Shown piece by piece: positions 25,235-34,164 of a DNA stretch of 64,000 bases (within the stretch, counting starts at the first letter, position 1; each line of letters opens with the position of its first letter). The stretch is from contig JACKOD010000001.1 in NCBI GenBank assembly GCA_024234505.1, positions 62,001 to 126,000 on the forward strand, read 5' to 3'. Source of the stretch: Hahellaceae bacterium. Its GTDB lineage: Bacteria; Pseudomonadota; Gammaproteobacteria; Pseudomonadales; Oleiphilaceae. Below the pieces are notes generated by a model. It had not been told where the DNA came from. It did not search any database and worked only from the letters and a program-made list of their open reading frames with translations. A program made the position numbers and the translations under genes.

Positions 25235-26125
25235 TTAGTTGATTTCAATGCGACCTCGTAAGTGTGGCTTTTTTCCCGAATCATTCATTAACTGAAACTG
25301 CGTGTGTTGTTTGCCTGCGTCTTGATCCCATTCAAATCGTACCGTAGCGGGCAGGAAAACAGGCAATTTAAACTGAACCTCAATATTAAATGCCTTTGAA
25401 GAAAGTGCTAGCTGGCTCTGGTTGTCCAGTTCAGCAAGACTTCGGGCCTTGCTATACATTCCATGAATAATGGCCTGTTTGAACCCGAAGAGCTGCGCGG
25501 TCAGACCATAGAGGTGAATAGGATTGTAGTCTCCGGATAGCCTGGCATACTGGCGACCAAGATTGGCGGAAAGCGACCAGAATGTCTGGCAAGCGAGTGC
25601 CGGTGGCGACACCTTCGGTTTCGCTTTGGGCGCAGTCGTGGGAGCGCGATGTAACATGGTGGACACCTCCTCCCAAACGACCTGACCGGCAATGAAGGCT
25701 CGGGTGATGATATCAAATTCGGTGCCGGACGGGGTTTGTCGCAATGCACCTAGCTGGCTTGTCATATCTATCATTTCGCTGGCACTGACAGGGCGTTTCT
25801 GATCTATGCTGTTACGCACGTGGACCAGTCCCATCAAGGGCAAAGGGAATTTCGGATGGGTAATCAGCGCCATGTGCATTTTAAACGCCAGCACATGCAG
25901 GTAGGTGGCCGGTAGGTATAGGGACGGCTGAAAACCACACAGCTTCTCGTAGTGATGAAGGTGATCAGGCGCAATGAGAATGCCTGACTGATGTGCCGTG
26001 ATTTCAGGCATCGACGGGGTTAATCCCCGTTGAGCTTGTCCATGGAGGTTTTTTTTGGGTAGCAGCGCACGACCGAAAGTACTGAATAGTGCGGGTGAGG
26101 AATCAAGCTGGATGTGTGTAGGCAT
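25235..26125 (-). CDS. MaoC-like (R)-specific enoyl hydratase/dehydratase
   Basis: A 296-residue double hot-dog protein. The C-terminal half carries the hydratase-2 motif YARLSGDYNPIHLYGLTAQLFGF followed by IIHGMYS, with the expected catalytic Asp and His. The N-terminal half is a second, degenerate hot dog. Such proteins hydrate trans-2-enoyl-CoA (or act on ACP esters) in beta-oxidation or polyhydroxyalkanoate supply. It is divergent from an AraC-type regulator. A FabG4-like reductase and a FadI-like thiolase lie 5-8 kb away, so it may belong to the same acyl-chain pathway. The ATG at 26125 has only a weak ribosome site. Confidence 0.85.
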   Translation of the reverse strand: MPTHIQLDSSPALFSTFGRALLPKKNLHGQAQRGLTPSMPEITAHQSGILIAPDHLHHYEKLCGFQPSLYLPATYLHVLAFKMHMALITHPKFPLPLMGLVHVRNSIDQKRPVSASEMIDMTSQLGALRQTPSGTEFDIITRAFIAGQVVWEEVSTMLHRAPTTAPKAKPKVSPPALACQTFWSLSANLGRQYARLSGDYNPIHLYGLTAQLFGFKQAIIHGMYSKARSLAELDNQSQLALSSKAFNIEVQFKLPVFLPATVRFEWDQDAGKQHTQFQLMNDSGKKPHLRGRIEIN

Positions 26126-26416
26126 GATGTCGGTACTCTCGAAAGCTGATTATTCGCAATGAGGTGGAGTGATTCGATGTTTATGCAGTTTAGAGCAAAT
26201 ATTCAGTGAACGGATTGACACCCGCGCAGCAAAGGCTTGGCACAAGAGTCAATCCCTTGGTATTCTGCTGGCCAGCCTGATACCTGCGTACTAATTTTAA
26301 TGGTTCAAGTGTACCAATTGTGGGGCGGGTGTTAACTGACTTGCGTTCATCGATCCCGGTTATCTGATCGAAGGAATACGTGGTTTCTAGTACGGGCAAT
26401 TGATCTCAGAGGTACC

Positions 26417-27430
26417 ATGAGCGAAATGAAAGATGCAGGTGTTCTGTTGCGTCTGATCTACCAGGCGATGGTTAAAGCCGGGGTAGATGTCGGCACACTG
26501 ATGCAGAAACTGGGAATAAATGAAGATTTGCTTCGCAGCACAGAGCTTCGTACACCACACGAGGCTCAGGTTATGTTCTGGAAGTTGCTGGAGTCGCAAA
26601 TAGGTGATCCGGATGTCGGATTGACGCTGGGACAATATCTGCCCGTGTATAAGGGGCAGGTACTCGAATATCTTTTTTTAAGTAGCCCGAATTTTGGAGA
26701 AGGCCTCAAGAGGGTGTTGAATTACCAGCGACTGATTAGCGATGCCGCAGACTCTGCACTGGTGATTAATGAGCATGAGTGTTACATGCGGGTGAATACG
26801 GCATCTCCCAATGTGCAGCAGATTCGTCATTTTAATGAGTGTTTTGCGTTGGGGTTGTTGGCATTTTTTAAATCCATCACGGATGGCCAGTTCAAGCCCC
26901 TGCGATTTGATTTCCAGCATTCGGCGCCAGACAGCGAATCCAAGGTCAGAGAGGTCATGGGCTGCGATGTTGCCTTCGATTGTCAGGAAAACCGGTTGTA
27001 TTTCGATCGCAGTATGCTGGATATTCCATCGTTGCATGCAGAACCCGAACTCTTGACGTTACATGAGCAGCTGGCAAGTGAGCAGGTGGCCCGACTCGAG
27101 AGAGAAGATGTGGTGGGTCAGGTCACCCGGATAGTGGCTGAGCTGTTAGAGCGTGGAAATGTAACTTTGGAAGCGGTGGCAGAGCGCCTTGGAATAAAAA
27201 CCCGCTCGCTACGTACTCGTCTTACCGAAGCCAATACCAGTTTCAATCAGATTCTGGCTGACTTCCGTTTTCGTTTATCAAGACGCTTGCTGGCCGGAAC
27301 CGACGAATCCATTGATGAGATTGTCTACCTCACCGGTTTCTCGGAACCCAGCACTTTTTACCGCGCATTTAAGCGTTGGTCAGGCATGACGCCGGTGGAG
27401 TACCGGAAAAGCAAGCAGAACAAAGAATAG
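26417..27430 (+). CDS. AraC-family transcriptional regulator (OruR/arabinose-binding-like sensor domain)
   Basis: A 337-residue regulator with an N-terminal sensor region of the OruR/ArgR2 type (about 20-220). The C-terminal AraC double helix-turn-helix spans about 235-330 (VTLEAVAERLGIKTRSLRTRL, then IDEIVYLTGFSEPSTFYRAFKRWSGMTPVEYR). AGAGG lies ahead of the ATG. It is divergent from the MaoC-like gene, the usual target arrangement for such regulators. The effector is not visible; relatives sense fatty acids, amino acids or small metabolites. The 290-base divergent region has no clear operator that I can read. Confidence 0.9.
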   Translation: MSEMKDAGVLLRLIYQAMVKAGVDVGTLMQKLGINEDLLRSTELRTPHEAQVMFWKLLESQIGDPDVGLTLGQYLPVYKGQVLEYLFLSSPNFGEGLKRVLNYQRLISDAADSALVINEHECYMRVNTASPNVQQIRHFNECFALGLLAFFKSITDGQFKPLRFDFQHSAPDSESKVREVMGCDVAFDCQENRLYFDRSMLDIPSLHAEPELLTLHEQLASEQVARLEREDVVGQVTRIVAELLERGNVTLEAVAERLGIKTRSLRTRLTEANTSFNQILADFRFRLSRRLLAGTDESIDEIVYLTGFSEPSTFYRAFKRWSGMTPVEYRKSKQNKE

Positions 27431-27532
27431 AGAATAGAATATCTGATAGAGGGGCGACTACCTCTCTCAATCACACACTAGATTGCTGTAATGAAACCGG
27501 GATTACCGAGATTGTTTTACGCAAGACAGACA

Positions 27533-27746
27533 AGAAAAAGGCGGGTGGCTTTACTACTCGCCAACCCGCCTAAAATATTGCTCAGAGACAAGCAACAATA
27601 ATGTGAACAGCAACAATGAAAAAACTTCAACACAAGGAGACAGCCAATAAATCTTTCGGATTCTGATGCCTCTAAAAAACAGCGGAGGTACAACTCATAC
27701 CCTCCGCTTTAGAGGGATACTACTCAAATCCACGATATAAAGATAA
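27533..27746 (-). ncRNA. Candidate structured small RNA, copy 1 (paralogue at 40.3-40.5 kb)
   Basis: The 450-base gap between araC and the binding-protein gene contains a structured unit shared with 40329-40494. On the minus strand: a -10-like TTATCTT (27746-27740), then a 22-base block identical in both copies (27735-27714). Next comes a double stem: outer TTTAGAGG/CCTCTAAA (plus-strand arms 708-715 and 669-676), inner GCGGAGG/CCTCCGC (682-688 and 701-707). A TGTTTTTT run follows the inner stem. The unit ends in GGCGGGT/ACCCGCC with a T5 run (27570-27535). The minus strand is favoured because both hairpins have T runs only there. No good -35 was found. Expected size is about 60 nt if it stops at the first hairpin, about 200 nt if at the second. 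The distal hairpin may also end araC transcripts. Confidence 0.6.
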
Positions 27747-27882
27747 GGCATTTCGCGCGGCTAATCTGTTGAATCTCAGTGTGATTCTGTTGTGTCAGTG
27801 TTGTTGTTTGTGAGAGTTTGTAACGCGTTCGCGGGCCAAAATCCGATATCCCGAAATTCCCGACTATACTCAAAGAGGCGTG

Positions 27883-28911
27883 ATGCAATCATTCCTGGGC
27901 TGGCAGTGCGGCAATCAGCCAGCGCTCAAGCGGATTAGGATAGAAAAGTTGATGTTGGCATTGAGTATTGGCGGCCCGTTAAAGTACGCACGCCCTAACG
28001 CAGTTATTTCAAAAGCCTGGAGAGGTATCACGAGATGCCTTGTCGGCTGCCTGTTGCTGCTAGAGAGTCAATTTATACAGGCAGATCATCAGCCTGCCTT
28101 TGCCTTCATCAATCCGGGGCTGGCGGATGAAAGTTTCTGGCAGGATGTCGATTTATTTATGACCGAAGTCGCGCGTCAGTACGAACTTCCATTGCAAATT
28201 CTTCACGCCAATAGAGATCATGTAAAAATGATTCATTTGGCTGAACAGCTGGCATCTCAAGCGCATAAGCCGGAATATCTGTTGCTAGTGAATGAGAAAG
28301 GCGTTGCCGGAAAAATGCTGGAAGCGCTCACGGGGAGCGGTATTCGGGTCATGATGCTGTTGAATGACCTTTCTCCGGAAGAAAAACGTCAACTGTTACT
28401 GTCGGATTACTGGAAAACGCACTGGTTGGGTTCGCTGATACCTGACAATTATTTTATTGGTTTTGAAACGGCACAAGCGCTGGCGTTAAGAGGCAAGCAG
28501 ACCTTTCCGGGCGTGGCAGCTTTGTCGGTTGCGCTGATTTCAGGTGATAAAGTCACTCAGGCATCGGTGGAACGGGAAAGTGGTGCAATCAATTTTCTGT
28601 CATCAGATCCTGCAATAAAAATCACCCAGACGGTTTATGGTCAGTGGCAGGAGTCGCGGGCGGAAGAGCAAATGTCGATTCTGTTGCAACGCTATCCTGA
28701 CCTGAAACTGGTATGGACTGCAAACGATCATATGGCATTTGGTGCCATGCGGGCGGCACGTGCACGCGGGAAAACGCCAGGTAAGGATATCTTGTTTGCA
28801 ACGCACAATACGTCGGAGAAAGTGCTTCAGGCATTGGCGGACGATGAGGTCGGCGTCTTGGGTGGGGGGGCATTTTCTAGCCGGCGGTTGGGCGTTGGTG
28901 ATGTTATTTGA
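27883..28911 (+). CDS. Periplasmic sugar-binding-like protein (Peripla_BP_4), frame broken in a G run
   Basis: A binding protein of the LacI/RbsB type. After an N-terminal hydrophobic segment (about 45-65, CLVGCLLLLESQFIQA) come AFINPGLADESFWQDVDLFM, YLLLVNEKGVAGKML, ALISGDKVTQASVERESG and VWTANDHMAFGAMRAARARGK. The frame fails at 28863-28869, where seven G occur. With six G it would read on as GGGHFLAGGWALVMLFDHANG and stop at 29086. It would then overlap the diguanylate cyclase start by one base, giving about 400 residues. The start is uncertain; the ATG at 27883 has AGAGG four bases upstream. No ABC permease or ATPase is nearby, so it is likely a sensor rather than a transporter part. Confidence 0.8.
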   Translation: MQSFLGWQCGNQPALKRIRIEKLMLALSIGGPLKYARPNAVISKAWRGITRCLVGCLLLLESQFIQADHQPAFAFINPGLADESFWQDVDLFMTEVARQYELPLQILHANRDHVKMIHLAEQLASQAHKPEYLLLVNEKGVAGKMLEALTGSGIRVMMLLNDLSPEEKRQLLLSDYWKTHWLGSLIPDNYFIGFETAQALALRGKQTFPGVAALSVALISGDKVTQASVERESGAINFLSSDPAIKITQTVYGQWQESRAEEQMSILLQRYPDLKLVWTANDHMAFGAMRAARARGKTPGKDILFATHNTSEKVLQALADDEVGVLGGGAFSSRRLGVGDVI

Positions 28912-29086
28912 TCACGCGAACGGCGTTGATATTCGTGCCCACTACCGTTTGCCGTTATTTAGCCTGATTGTCCCGGAGAGTGAGTTTTACCATCGCTTGA
29001 AATCCCGGCGCTGGTCGGAGATCGATTTCCGAGCCTATAGCCGCTATTTAACGGGTGCTGAGCGGTATCAATTCGAGATCAGATAA
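28865..29086 (+). pseudogene. Displaced C-terminal part of the binding protein
   Basis: In the frame one base over from the upstream piece, residues after GGHFLAGGWALV continue with MLFDHANGVDIRAHYRLPLFSLI and end YLTGAERYQFEIR-TAA. This is the expected C-terminal lobe of the binding protein. Its stop overlaps the next ATG (TAATG), which makes sense only if the two parts are one gene. The shift falls in a G7 homopolymer, so a sequencing error or slipped-strand variation is likely. Confidence 0.75.
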
Positions 29087-30993
29087 TGACCTATTCGACG
29101 TTCAGGAAAAGTTGGCACTCGCCACTGAATCGTAAGGTTCTGGCCCTGGTATTAGGCACCAGTAGTCTTTTCGCAGTGATAGCGACACTGATCCAGATGG
29201 CTTTCGCTTATGTTACCGAACAGGAAAGTAATGTTCGTCAAATCGAGAACTATGTTGCCACTTCTCAGGCGGGCATCGTTCGCGCTCTGTGGGATATAGA
29301 TGTTGATGTATTGCGAGAACAATTGAAAGGTGCGTTAAAGCTCGAGCCCATCCGTGGAATTGAAATTATTGCGGTAGACGGTACCGCATTGGCCGAGTAC
29401 GAGTCCAGTAAAACCAATGATGCAACGCTCAAGTTTCCCTTACAGTACGAGCAGCAAGCACTGGGAACACTACTGATTTATGTGTCCTATGACGCCGCGG
29501 GTAGTAAAGTCATTTCCAATTTCATTTTCATCGTGCTGATGAATTTTCTGAAGACGCTGCTGGTCAGTCTGGTATTGATGTATCTGCTGCAAATCTATCT
29601 TGGCCGACAGCTGGTGGTGCTCGCTCAGGTAGCGGAAACCCTGTCACCCGATTCCTTGACCCAAAGCGACGAGCCAGACGCAGAAGCGGTACCGCTGGAC
29701 GTTCGCAATCGTCGGGACGAACTAGGGCAAATTGCCAATGCGTTGCACATATTAAGGCAGAAGCTGGCAGTGCATCTTACCGAGCAGCGACGTTACAAAC
29801 AGCAGTTGGTGGCGCATCGGGACGAACTCGAAGCCAGAGTACAGGAACGTACGCAAATCTTGGAACAGCGTAGTGAGATTGAGCAGTTGCTCGCAACGGT
29901 TTCTTCTCGCTTACTCAGGGCCTCGCCGGCTCACATTAAGCAGGTAGTCGAACAATGTTTGGCCACGGTGGCACCTATGCTCAAATGCGAGCGTTTCGTG
30001 CTATCCCTGTTTGAAGCGGACTCTCATCTTGTCAGGTATGCTGCCTGGCAAAAAGCTTCCTATATGGGGGCGTTTACGCCCGAAAAAGTGTCACCCGAGT
30101 TGATGCCATGGTTGTTTCAGGAGTTGTTGCAGCATCGACTGGTGATTTGCATATCACCGGAGAAGCTGCCCGAATTTGCGGTGGCTGAACGGGATTTAAT
30201 GAAAACCCTGAATATTAAAGGGGCTGCCGTCTACCCCTTGTTCGATGAAGAAACACTGGTTGGTTTGTTATCCTGTATCAATCGTGAAGCTCCTCTTGAA
30301 TGGAGTGACGAATCGTCGATGTTATTGAGTCGGGTCGGCGACTTGTTTAACTATGCGCTGATTCGGGCACAGAACTGGAAAGATATGCATCACCTTCATC
30401 AGGAACTGAGTCGTGCCAATGCCAAACTTCAGTTACTGGTCGATATCGACGAATTGACGGGGGTACCCAATCGACGGGCATTCAATCAAAACCTGAGAGC
30501 AGCGTGCCGGCAGGTCAGTCGGGCAGGTAAAGCGCTGCTGTTGTTACTGTGCGATATTGATGACTTTAAACGTTTCAATGATACCTACGGGCATTTACAG
30601 GGTGATGAAGTGCTTCGAACGGTGGCGACCAGCTGCATGCAGGTTTTTAAGCGGGGCGGGGATTTTTTTGCCCGCACCGGTGGAGAAGAGTTCAGTGGCT
30701 TTTTTCTCAATATTGAGGCGAATGATGCGCAGAAAATCGCGGATCGACTGTGTCGGACGATCGCCGCCATGAAGATACCCCATCAATCGGCGAGAGCGGC
30801 CCCGTTCGTAACATTGAGTATTGGTGCGTACTGGTTTGTTCCCGCCGTCGATTCCACTTTAACTCAGCAGGATATGGATCGGCTGCTGGACGAAGCAGAC
30901 AAGGCGTTGTACCTGGCTAAAGAACAGGGCAGAAATCGCGCTGTGGTCACCTTTCAGCATGTGGCGGCATTAAGAAATGATCGCACGGCCTAG
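29086..30993 (+). CDS. Membrane diguanylate cyclase (periplasmic sensor, HAMP-like, GAF, GGDEF)
   Basis: A 635-residue inner-membrane protein. TM1 is about 17-42, a periplasmic domain about 43-145, and TM2 about 146-172. A HAMP-like/coiled-coil region follows (about 175-265, LEARVQERTQILEQRSEIEQLL), then a GAF-like domain (about 270-435) and a GGDEF domain (about 455-620). The active site is GGEEF within FFARTGGEEFSGFF, with DIDDFKRFNDTYGH upstream, so it should make c-di-GMP. It is translationally coupled to the preceding periplasmic binding protein, recalling LuxP/LuxQ-style pairs in which a binding protein docks on a membrane sensor. The ligand is unknown. Confidence 0.92.
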   Translation: MTYSTFRKSWHSPLNRKVLALVLGTSSLFAVIATLIQMAFAYVTEQESNVRQIENYVATSQAGIVRALWDIDVDVLREQLKGALKLEPIRGIEIIAVDGTALAEYESSKTNDATLKFPLQYEQQALGTLLIYVSYDAAGSKVISNFIFIVLMNFLKTLLVSLVLMYLLQIYLGRQLVVLAQVAETLSPDSLTQSDEPDAEAVPLDVRNRRDELGQIANALHILRQKLAVHLTEQRRYKQQLVAHRDELEARVQERTQILEQRSEIEQLLATVSSRLLRASPAHIKQVVEQCLATVAPMLKCERFVLSLFEADSHLVRYAAWQKASYMGAFTPEKVSPELMPWLFQELLQHRLVICISPEKLPEFAVAERDLMKTLNIKGAAVYPLFDEETLVGLLSCINREAPLEWSDESSMLLSRVGDLFNYALIRAQNWKDMHHLHQELSRANAKLQLLVDIDELTGVPNRRAFNQNLRAACRQVSRAGKALLLLLCDIDDFKRFNDTYGHLQGDEVLRTVATSCMQVFKRGGDFFARTGGEEFSGFFLNIEANDAQKIADRLCRTIAAMKIPHQSARAAPFVTLSIGAYWFVPAVDSTLTQQDMDRLLDEADKALYLAKEQGRNRAVVTFQHVAALRNDRTA

Positions 30994-31049
30994 GGGGTGT
31001 TGATGTTTTGTCCTGTAAACCGTTATCGGCCCCATAGACCGTTGCAGGA

Positions 31050-31135
31050 CGGTAGACGGCCCGTCCTCGGGGCGCATTCGGCTATGTGGTGAGTTATCGG
31101 AGCAGGGACGGTCATGCGGTCAGGCATGACCGCCC
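31050..31135. repeat. Degenerate dispersed intergenic repeat, copy B
   Basis: Between convergent genes. It shares GTAGACGGCC, then GGGCGCATT, then TATCGGAGC with copy A at 480-560. It ends in a perfect nine-pair stem CGGTCATGC/GCATGACCG (31109-31132) without a T run. Confidence 0.4.
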
Positions 31136-31169
31136 CGATGGCAACAGGTCAAGATGCGTTGGGATCAGC

Positions 31170-32588
31170 TTATTTCCCAATGAGGCTTTGTCCGCAAACC
31201 CGTACGATGTTGCCATTCACTCCCTGTGATGCCGGGCTGGCAAAAAACGCAATGGCTTCTGCAACATCAATTGGTTGCCCGCCCTGTGAAAGCGCGTTAA
31301 GGCGTCGGCCGGCTTCTCGTATGGTCAAGGGCATGGCGGCCGTCATTTGAGTCTCGATAAAGCCTGGCGCGACGGCGTTGATCGTCATTCCCTGTTTCAA
31401 CTGACGACTCAGTACCTCAACATAACCTATGACACCGGCTTTGGATGCGGCATAGTTTGTTTGTCCAAAGTTACCTGCGATGCCGCCAATAGAGGACACA
31501 CAGACAATGCGGGCATTTTTGTTTAGCGCATTGGCTTCGAACAGCGCTTCGTTGATTCGTTCTTCCGCAGATAAATTGATGTCGATGACCATATCCCAGA
31601 AATGCGCGGGCATTCGTCCAAGGGTTTTGTCTCTTGTTATGCCAGCATTGTGAATCACAATATCGGCACCACCCTCTGCTTGCAGGAATGAAGTGATTTG
31701 CTGAGGGGCGTCGGGTGCCGTAATGTCGACGCCAAGTGATAGCCCGCCAATCTCCGATGCGACTGACTCCAATGCCGTTTGTGCGGCAGGAATATCCAGA
31801 CAAACCACTTTGGCACCTTCGCGCGCGAGCACTCGGGCAATGGCTTCGCCGATTCCGCGTGACGCGCCGGTGACCAGTGCCAGCTTTCCTTTGAGCGGTT
31901 CATTCCAGTCGAATGAGCTCCGTTGCGCGCTGGCTTTGGAAACGCTGATAACTTGGGCATTGACATAGGCGGAGCGAGGGGAGAGCAGGAAACGTAACGG
32001 AGAGTCCAGTTGCGTTTCGGCGCCCGATTGCAGGTACATCAGATTCGCGGTCGCCCCTTTCTTTCCTATTTCCTTTGCAATACTACGTACAAAGCCTTCC
32101 AGTGCCTGCTGTGCTGCGGCATCGACCGGGCTGCTGCAAGTACGTGGCTGGCGACCAATAATCACCACACGACCACATTTGCCAACACGCCGGACCATCG
32201 GCTGAAAGAAGTCATACAGCGCGCGTAAACCTTCGGTCGTGGTAATGCCGGTGGCATCAAAAACCAGGGCTTTAAATCGCTGCGATTCTTCCAGTTCGGC
32301 ACTATCAATCTGATGAAGTTTGGTTTTGCTTTGTTCCGACAGGGTGGTATCCAGCCAGTGGCTCGATACATTGGGTGTATAGAGTCTGGCCGCACTGGCT
32401 CCCAGAATGTCCAGCATCGCGCTGGTAGCTGTACCTGATTTGGCTGCGCCTACCAAGACATTGCCTTCCACAAAAGAAGCGCTGGCCCGTGTGAAACGCT
32501 CCAGCACCACCGGTGTCGGAAGGTTGAGGGCATTGGCTACAGAACGGCCTAGCGGGGTGTTAGCAACTTTCTGATACAGATCTGACAC
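31170..32588 (-). CDS. 3-oxoacyl-ACP/CoA reductase, FabG4-like two-domain SDR
   Basis: A 472-residue protein of the high-molecular-weight FabG (FabG4) type. The N-terminal half (about 1-215) is a flavodoxin-like, non-catalytic Rossmann region. The C-terminal half is a full SDR: GASRGIGEAIA, VIHNAGITRDKTLGRM, Ser in SSIGGIAGN, and YAASKAG with the catalytic Tyr/Lys. It reduces 3-oxoacyl thioesters with NAD(P)H. The start is a GTG at 32588 with GAGAGG eight bases upstream and VSDLYQKVANTPLG as family-like N-terminus; an upstream TTG-type start is rejected. It is divergent from the FadI-like thiolase, a conserved pairing in Pseudomonas-like genomes. Confidence 0.9.
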   Translation of the reverse strand: MSDLYQKVANTPLGRSVANALNLPTPVVLERFTRASASFVEGNVLVGAAKSGTATSAMLDILGASAARLYTPNVSSHWLDTTLSEQSKTKLHQIDSAELEESQRFKALVFDATGITTTEGLRALYDFFQPMVRRVGKCGRVVIIGRQPRTCSSPVDAAAQQALEGFVRSIAKEIGKKGATANLMYLQSGAETQLDSPLRFLLSPRSAYVNAQVISVSKASAQRSSFDWNEPLKGKLALVTGASRGIGEAIARVLAREGAKVVCLDIPAAQTALESVASEIGGLSLGVDITAPDAPQQITSFLQAEGGADIVIHNAGITRDKTLGRMPAHFWDMVIDINLSAEERINEALFEANALNKNARIVCVSSIGGIAGNFGQTNYAASKAGVIGYVEVLSRQLKQGMTINAVAPGFIETQMTAAMPLTIREAGRRLNALSQGGQPIDVAEAIAFFASPASQGVNGNIVRVCGQSLIGK

Positions 32589-32864
32589 AGGGTTTACCTC
32601 TCGGGTTTTGCGAAAATAGGCTGACGATTGCAACAAAATATACAAATTAGTTATTAGGTTAATTGACCCGTTACTATAATCGTTAGTGTCAGTTGCGCCA
32701 ATGTGATGTTCACGATGCATGCCTAGCATGCAACTGTCTGGATAATTACACGCAACATTCTCCGGTTCCGCGAACTCGGTGTTTGCGGTACATGAACATT
32801 AATCATGACGATTGAACAACAAATCGCATAGAACAACGACGCCAAATTAAAGAAGGACGTTTGC

Positions 32865-34145
32865 ATGACTGCACAAACCGTAAGACGCGTTGCCATACTG
32901 GGTGGCAATCGCATCCCCTTTGCACGATCCAATACCGCTTATTCGAAATTAAGCAATCAGCAACTGCTGACAGCGGCATTGCGTGGTCTTGTCGACCGTT
33001 ACAAGCTGGAAGGTGAGCGGATGGGAGAAGTGGTTGCGGGTGCAGTAATCAAGCACTCTCGCGACTTCAACCTGACCCGTGAATCGGTTCTCAGTTGTGG
33101 CCTTGCGCCCGAAACCTCCGCTTACGATATTCAGCAAGCGTGTGGTACGGGGCTGGAAGCAGCGATGCTGGTGGCCAATAAAATCGCGCTGGGTCAGATT
33201 GAATGCGGGATCGCAGGCGGCAGCGATACAACCTCGGATGCGCCTATTGGTCTGAGTGATGGTCTGCGCGAAATTTTGCTGGATCTCAATCGAGCCAAAA
33301 GCAACAGCGAGCGCGTTAAAGTTCTGGCTCGTTTTCGCCCCAAGCATTTGTTGCCACTGATTCCCGAAAACGGCGAGCCTCGCACCGGATTATCGATGGG
33401 CGATCATTGCCAGATTACGGCACACGAATGGAATATTTCTCGTGAAGCGCAGGACAAACTGGCCTATGAAAGCCATCAGAAACTTCAGGCTGCATACGAA
33501 AAAGGATTTTTTGACGATTTGATGACCCCTTTGGCGGGTATCAAGCGCGACAACATACTGCGTCCTGAAACCTCATTACAAAAACTCGCCAGCCTCAAGC
33601 CTTGCTTTGATCGTGAAAAAGGCACCATGACGGCAGCCAACAGTACGGCCCTGACGGATGGCGCGTCTTGTGTGTTGATGGCCAGTGAAGCGTGGGCGAA
33701 AGCCAAAGGCCTGCCGGTAAAAGCCTGGTTGACCTTCAGCGAAGTGGCGGCGGTTGATTTTGTGAACAAAAAAGAGGGCCTGCTAATGGCACCAGCCTAT
33801 GCCGTGCCACGTATGCTGGCGCGCGCCGGACTGACGTTGCAGGATTTCGATTACTATGAAATTCACGAAGCGTTTGCGGCTCAGGTCTTAAGCACCCTGA
33901 AAGCCTGGGAAGATCCGCGTTTTTGCAAAGAGCGTCTCGGACTTGACCAGCCTTTAGGCAGCATTGATCTCAGCAAACTCAATGTGAATGGAAGCAGCTT
34001 GGCAACAGGACATCCCTTTGCCGCGACGGGGGGGCGTATTATTGCGACTCTGGCAAAATTGCTGGAGCAGAAAGGATCGGGTCGAGGACTGATTTCGATC
34101 TGTGCCGCCGGTGGTCAAGGTATCACGGCAATCCTCGAACGCTAA
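32865..34145 (+). CDS. fadI: Acetyl-CoA C-acyltransferase, FadI-like thiolase
   Basis: A 426-residue thiolase with the active-site Cys in YDIQQACGTGLEAAM, the His in HEAFAAQVL, and the C-terminal NVNGSSLATGHPFAATGGR plus Cys in SICAAGGQG. It cleaves 3-ketoacyl-CoA, or runs in reverse to make acetoacetyl-type products. The sequence resembles FadI/trifunctional-type thiolases more than FadA, but no FadJ partner is adjacent. AAGGA lies before the ATG. It sits divergent from the FabG4-like gene and convergent with an AraC regulator. Confidence 0.9.
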   Translation: MTAQTVRRVAILGGNRIPFARSNTAYSKLSNQQLLTAALRGLVDRYKLEGERMGEVVAGAVIKHSRDFNLTRESVLSCGLAPETSAYDIQQACGTGLEAAMLVANKIALGQIECGIAGGSDTTSDAPIGLSDGLREILLDLNRAKSNSERVKVLARFRPKHLLPLIPENGEPRTGLSMGDHCQITAHEWNISREAQDKLAYESHQKLQAAYEKGFFDDLMTPLAGIKRDNILRPETSLQKLASLKPCFDREKGTMTAANSTALTDGASCVLMASEAWAKAKGLPVKAWLTFSEVAAVDFVNKKEGLLMAPAYAVPRMLARAGLTLQDFDYYEIHEAFAAQVLSTLKAWEDPRFCKERLGLDQPLGSIDLSKLNVNGSSLATGHPFAATGGRIIATLAKLLEQKGSGRGLISICAAGGQGITAILER

Positions 34146-34164
34146 CCGCGTCTGTCACACGTCT

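Noticed and set aside
27714..27770. Possible short peptide (GYYSNPR) encoded in the conserved block of sRNA copy 1
   Set aside because: The frame is not kept through the hairpin in copy 2 and even wobble positions are identical, which fits RNA rather than protein conservation.
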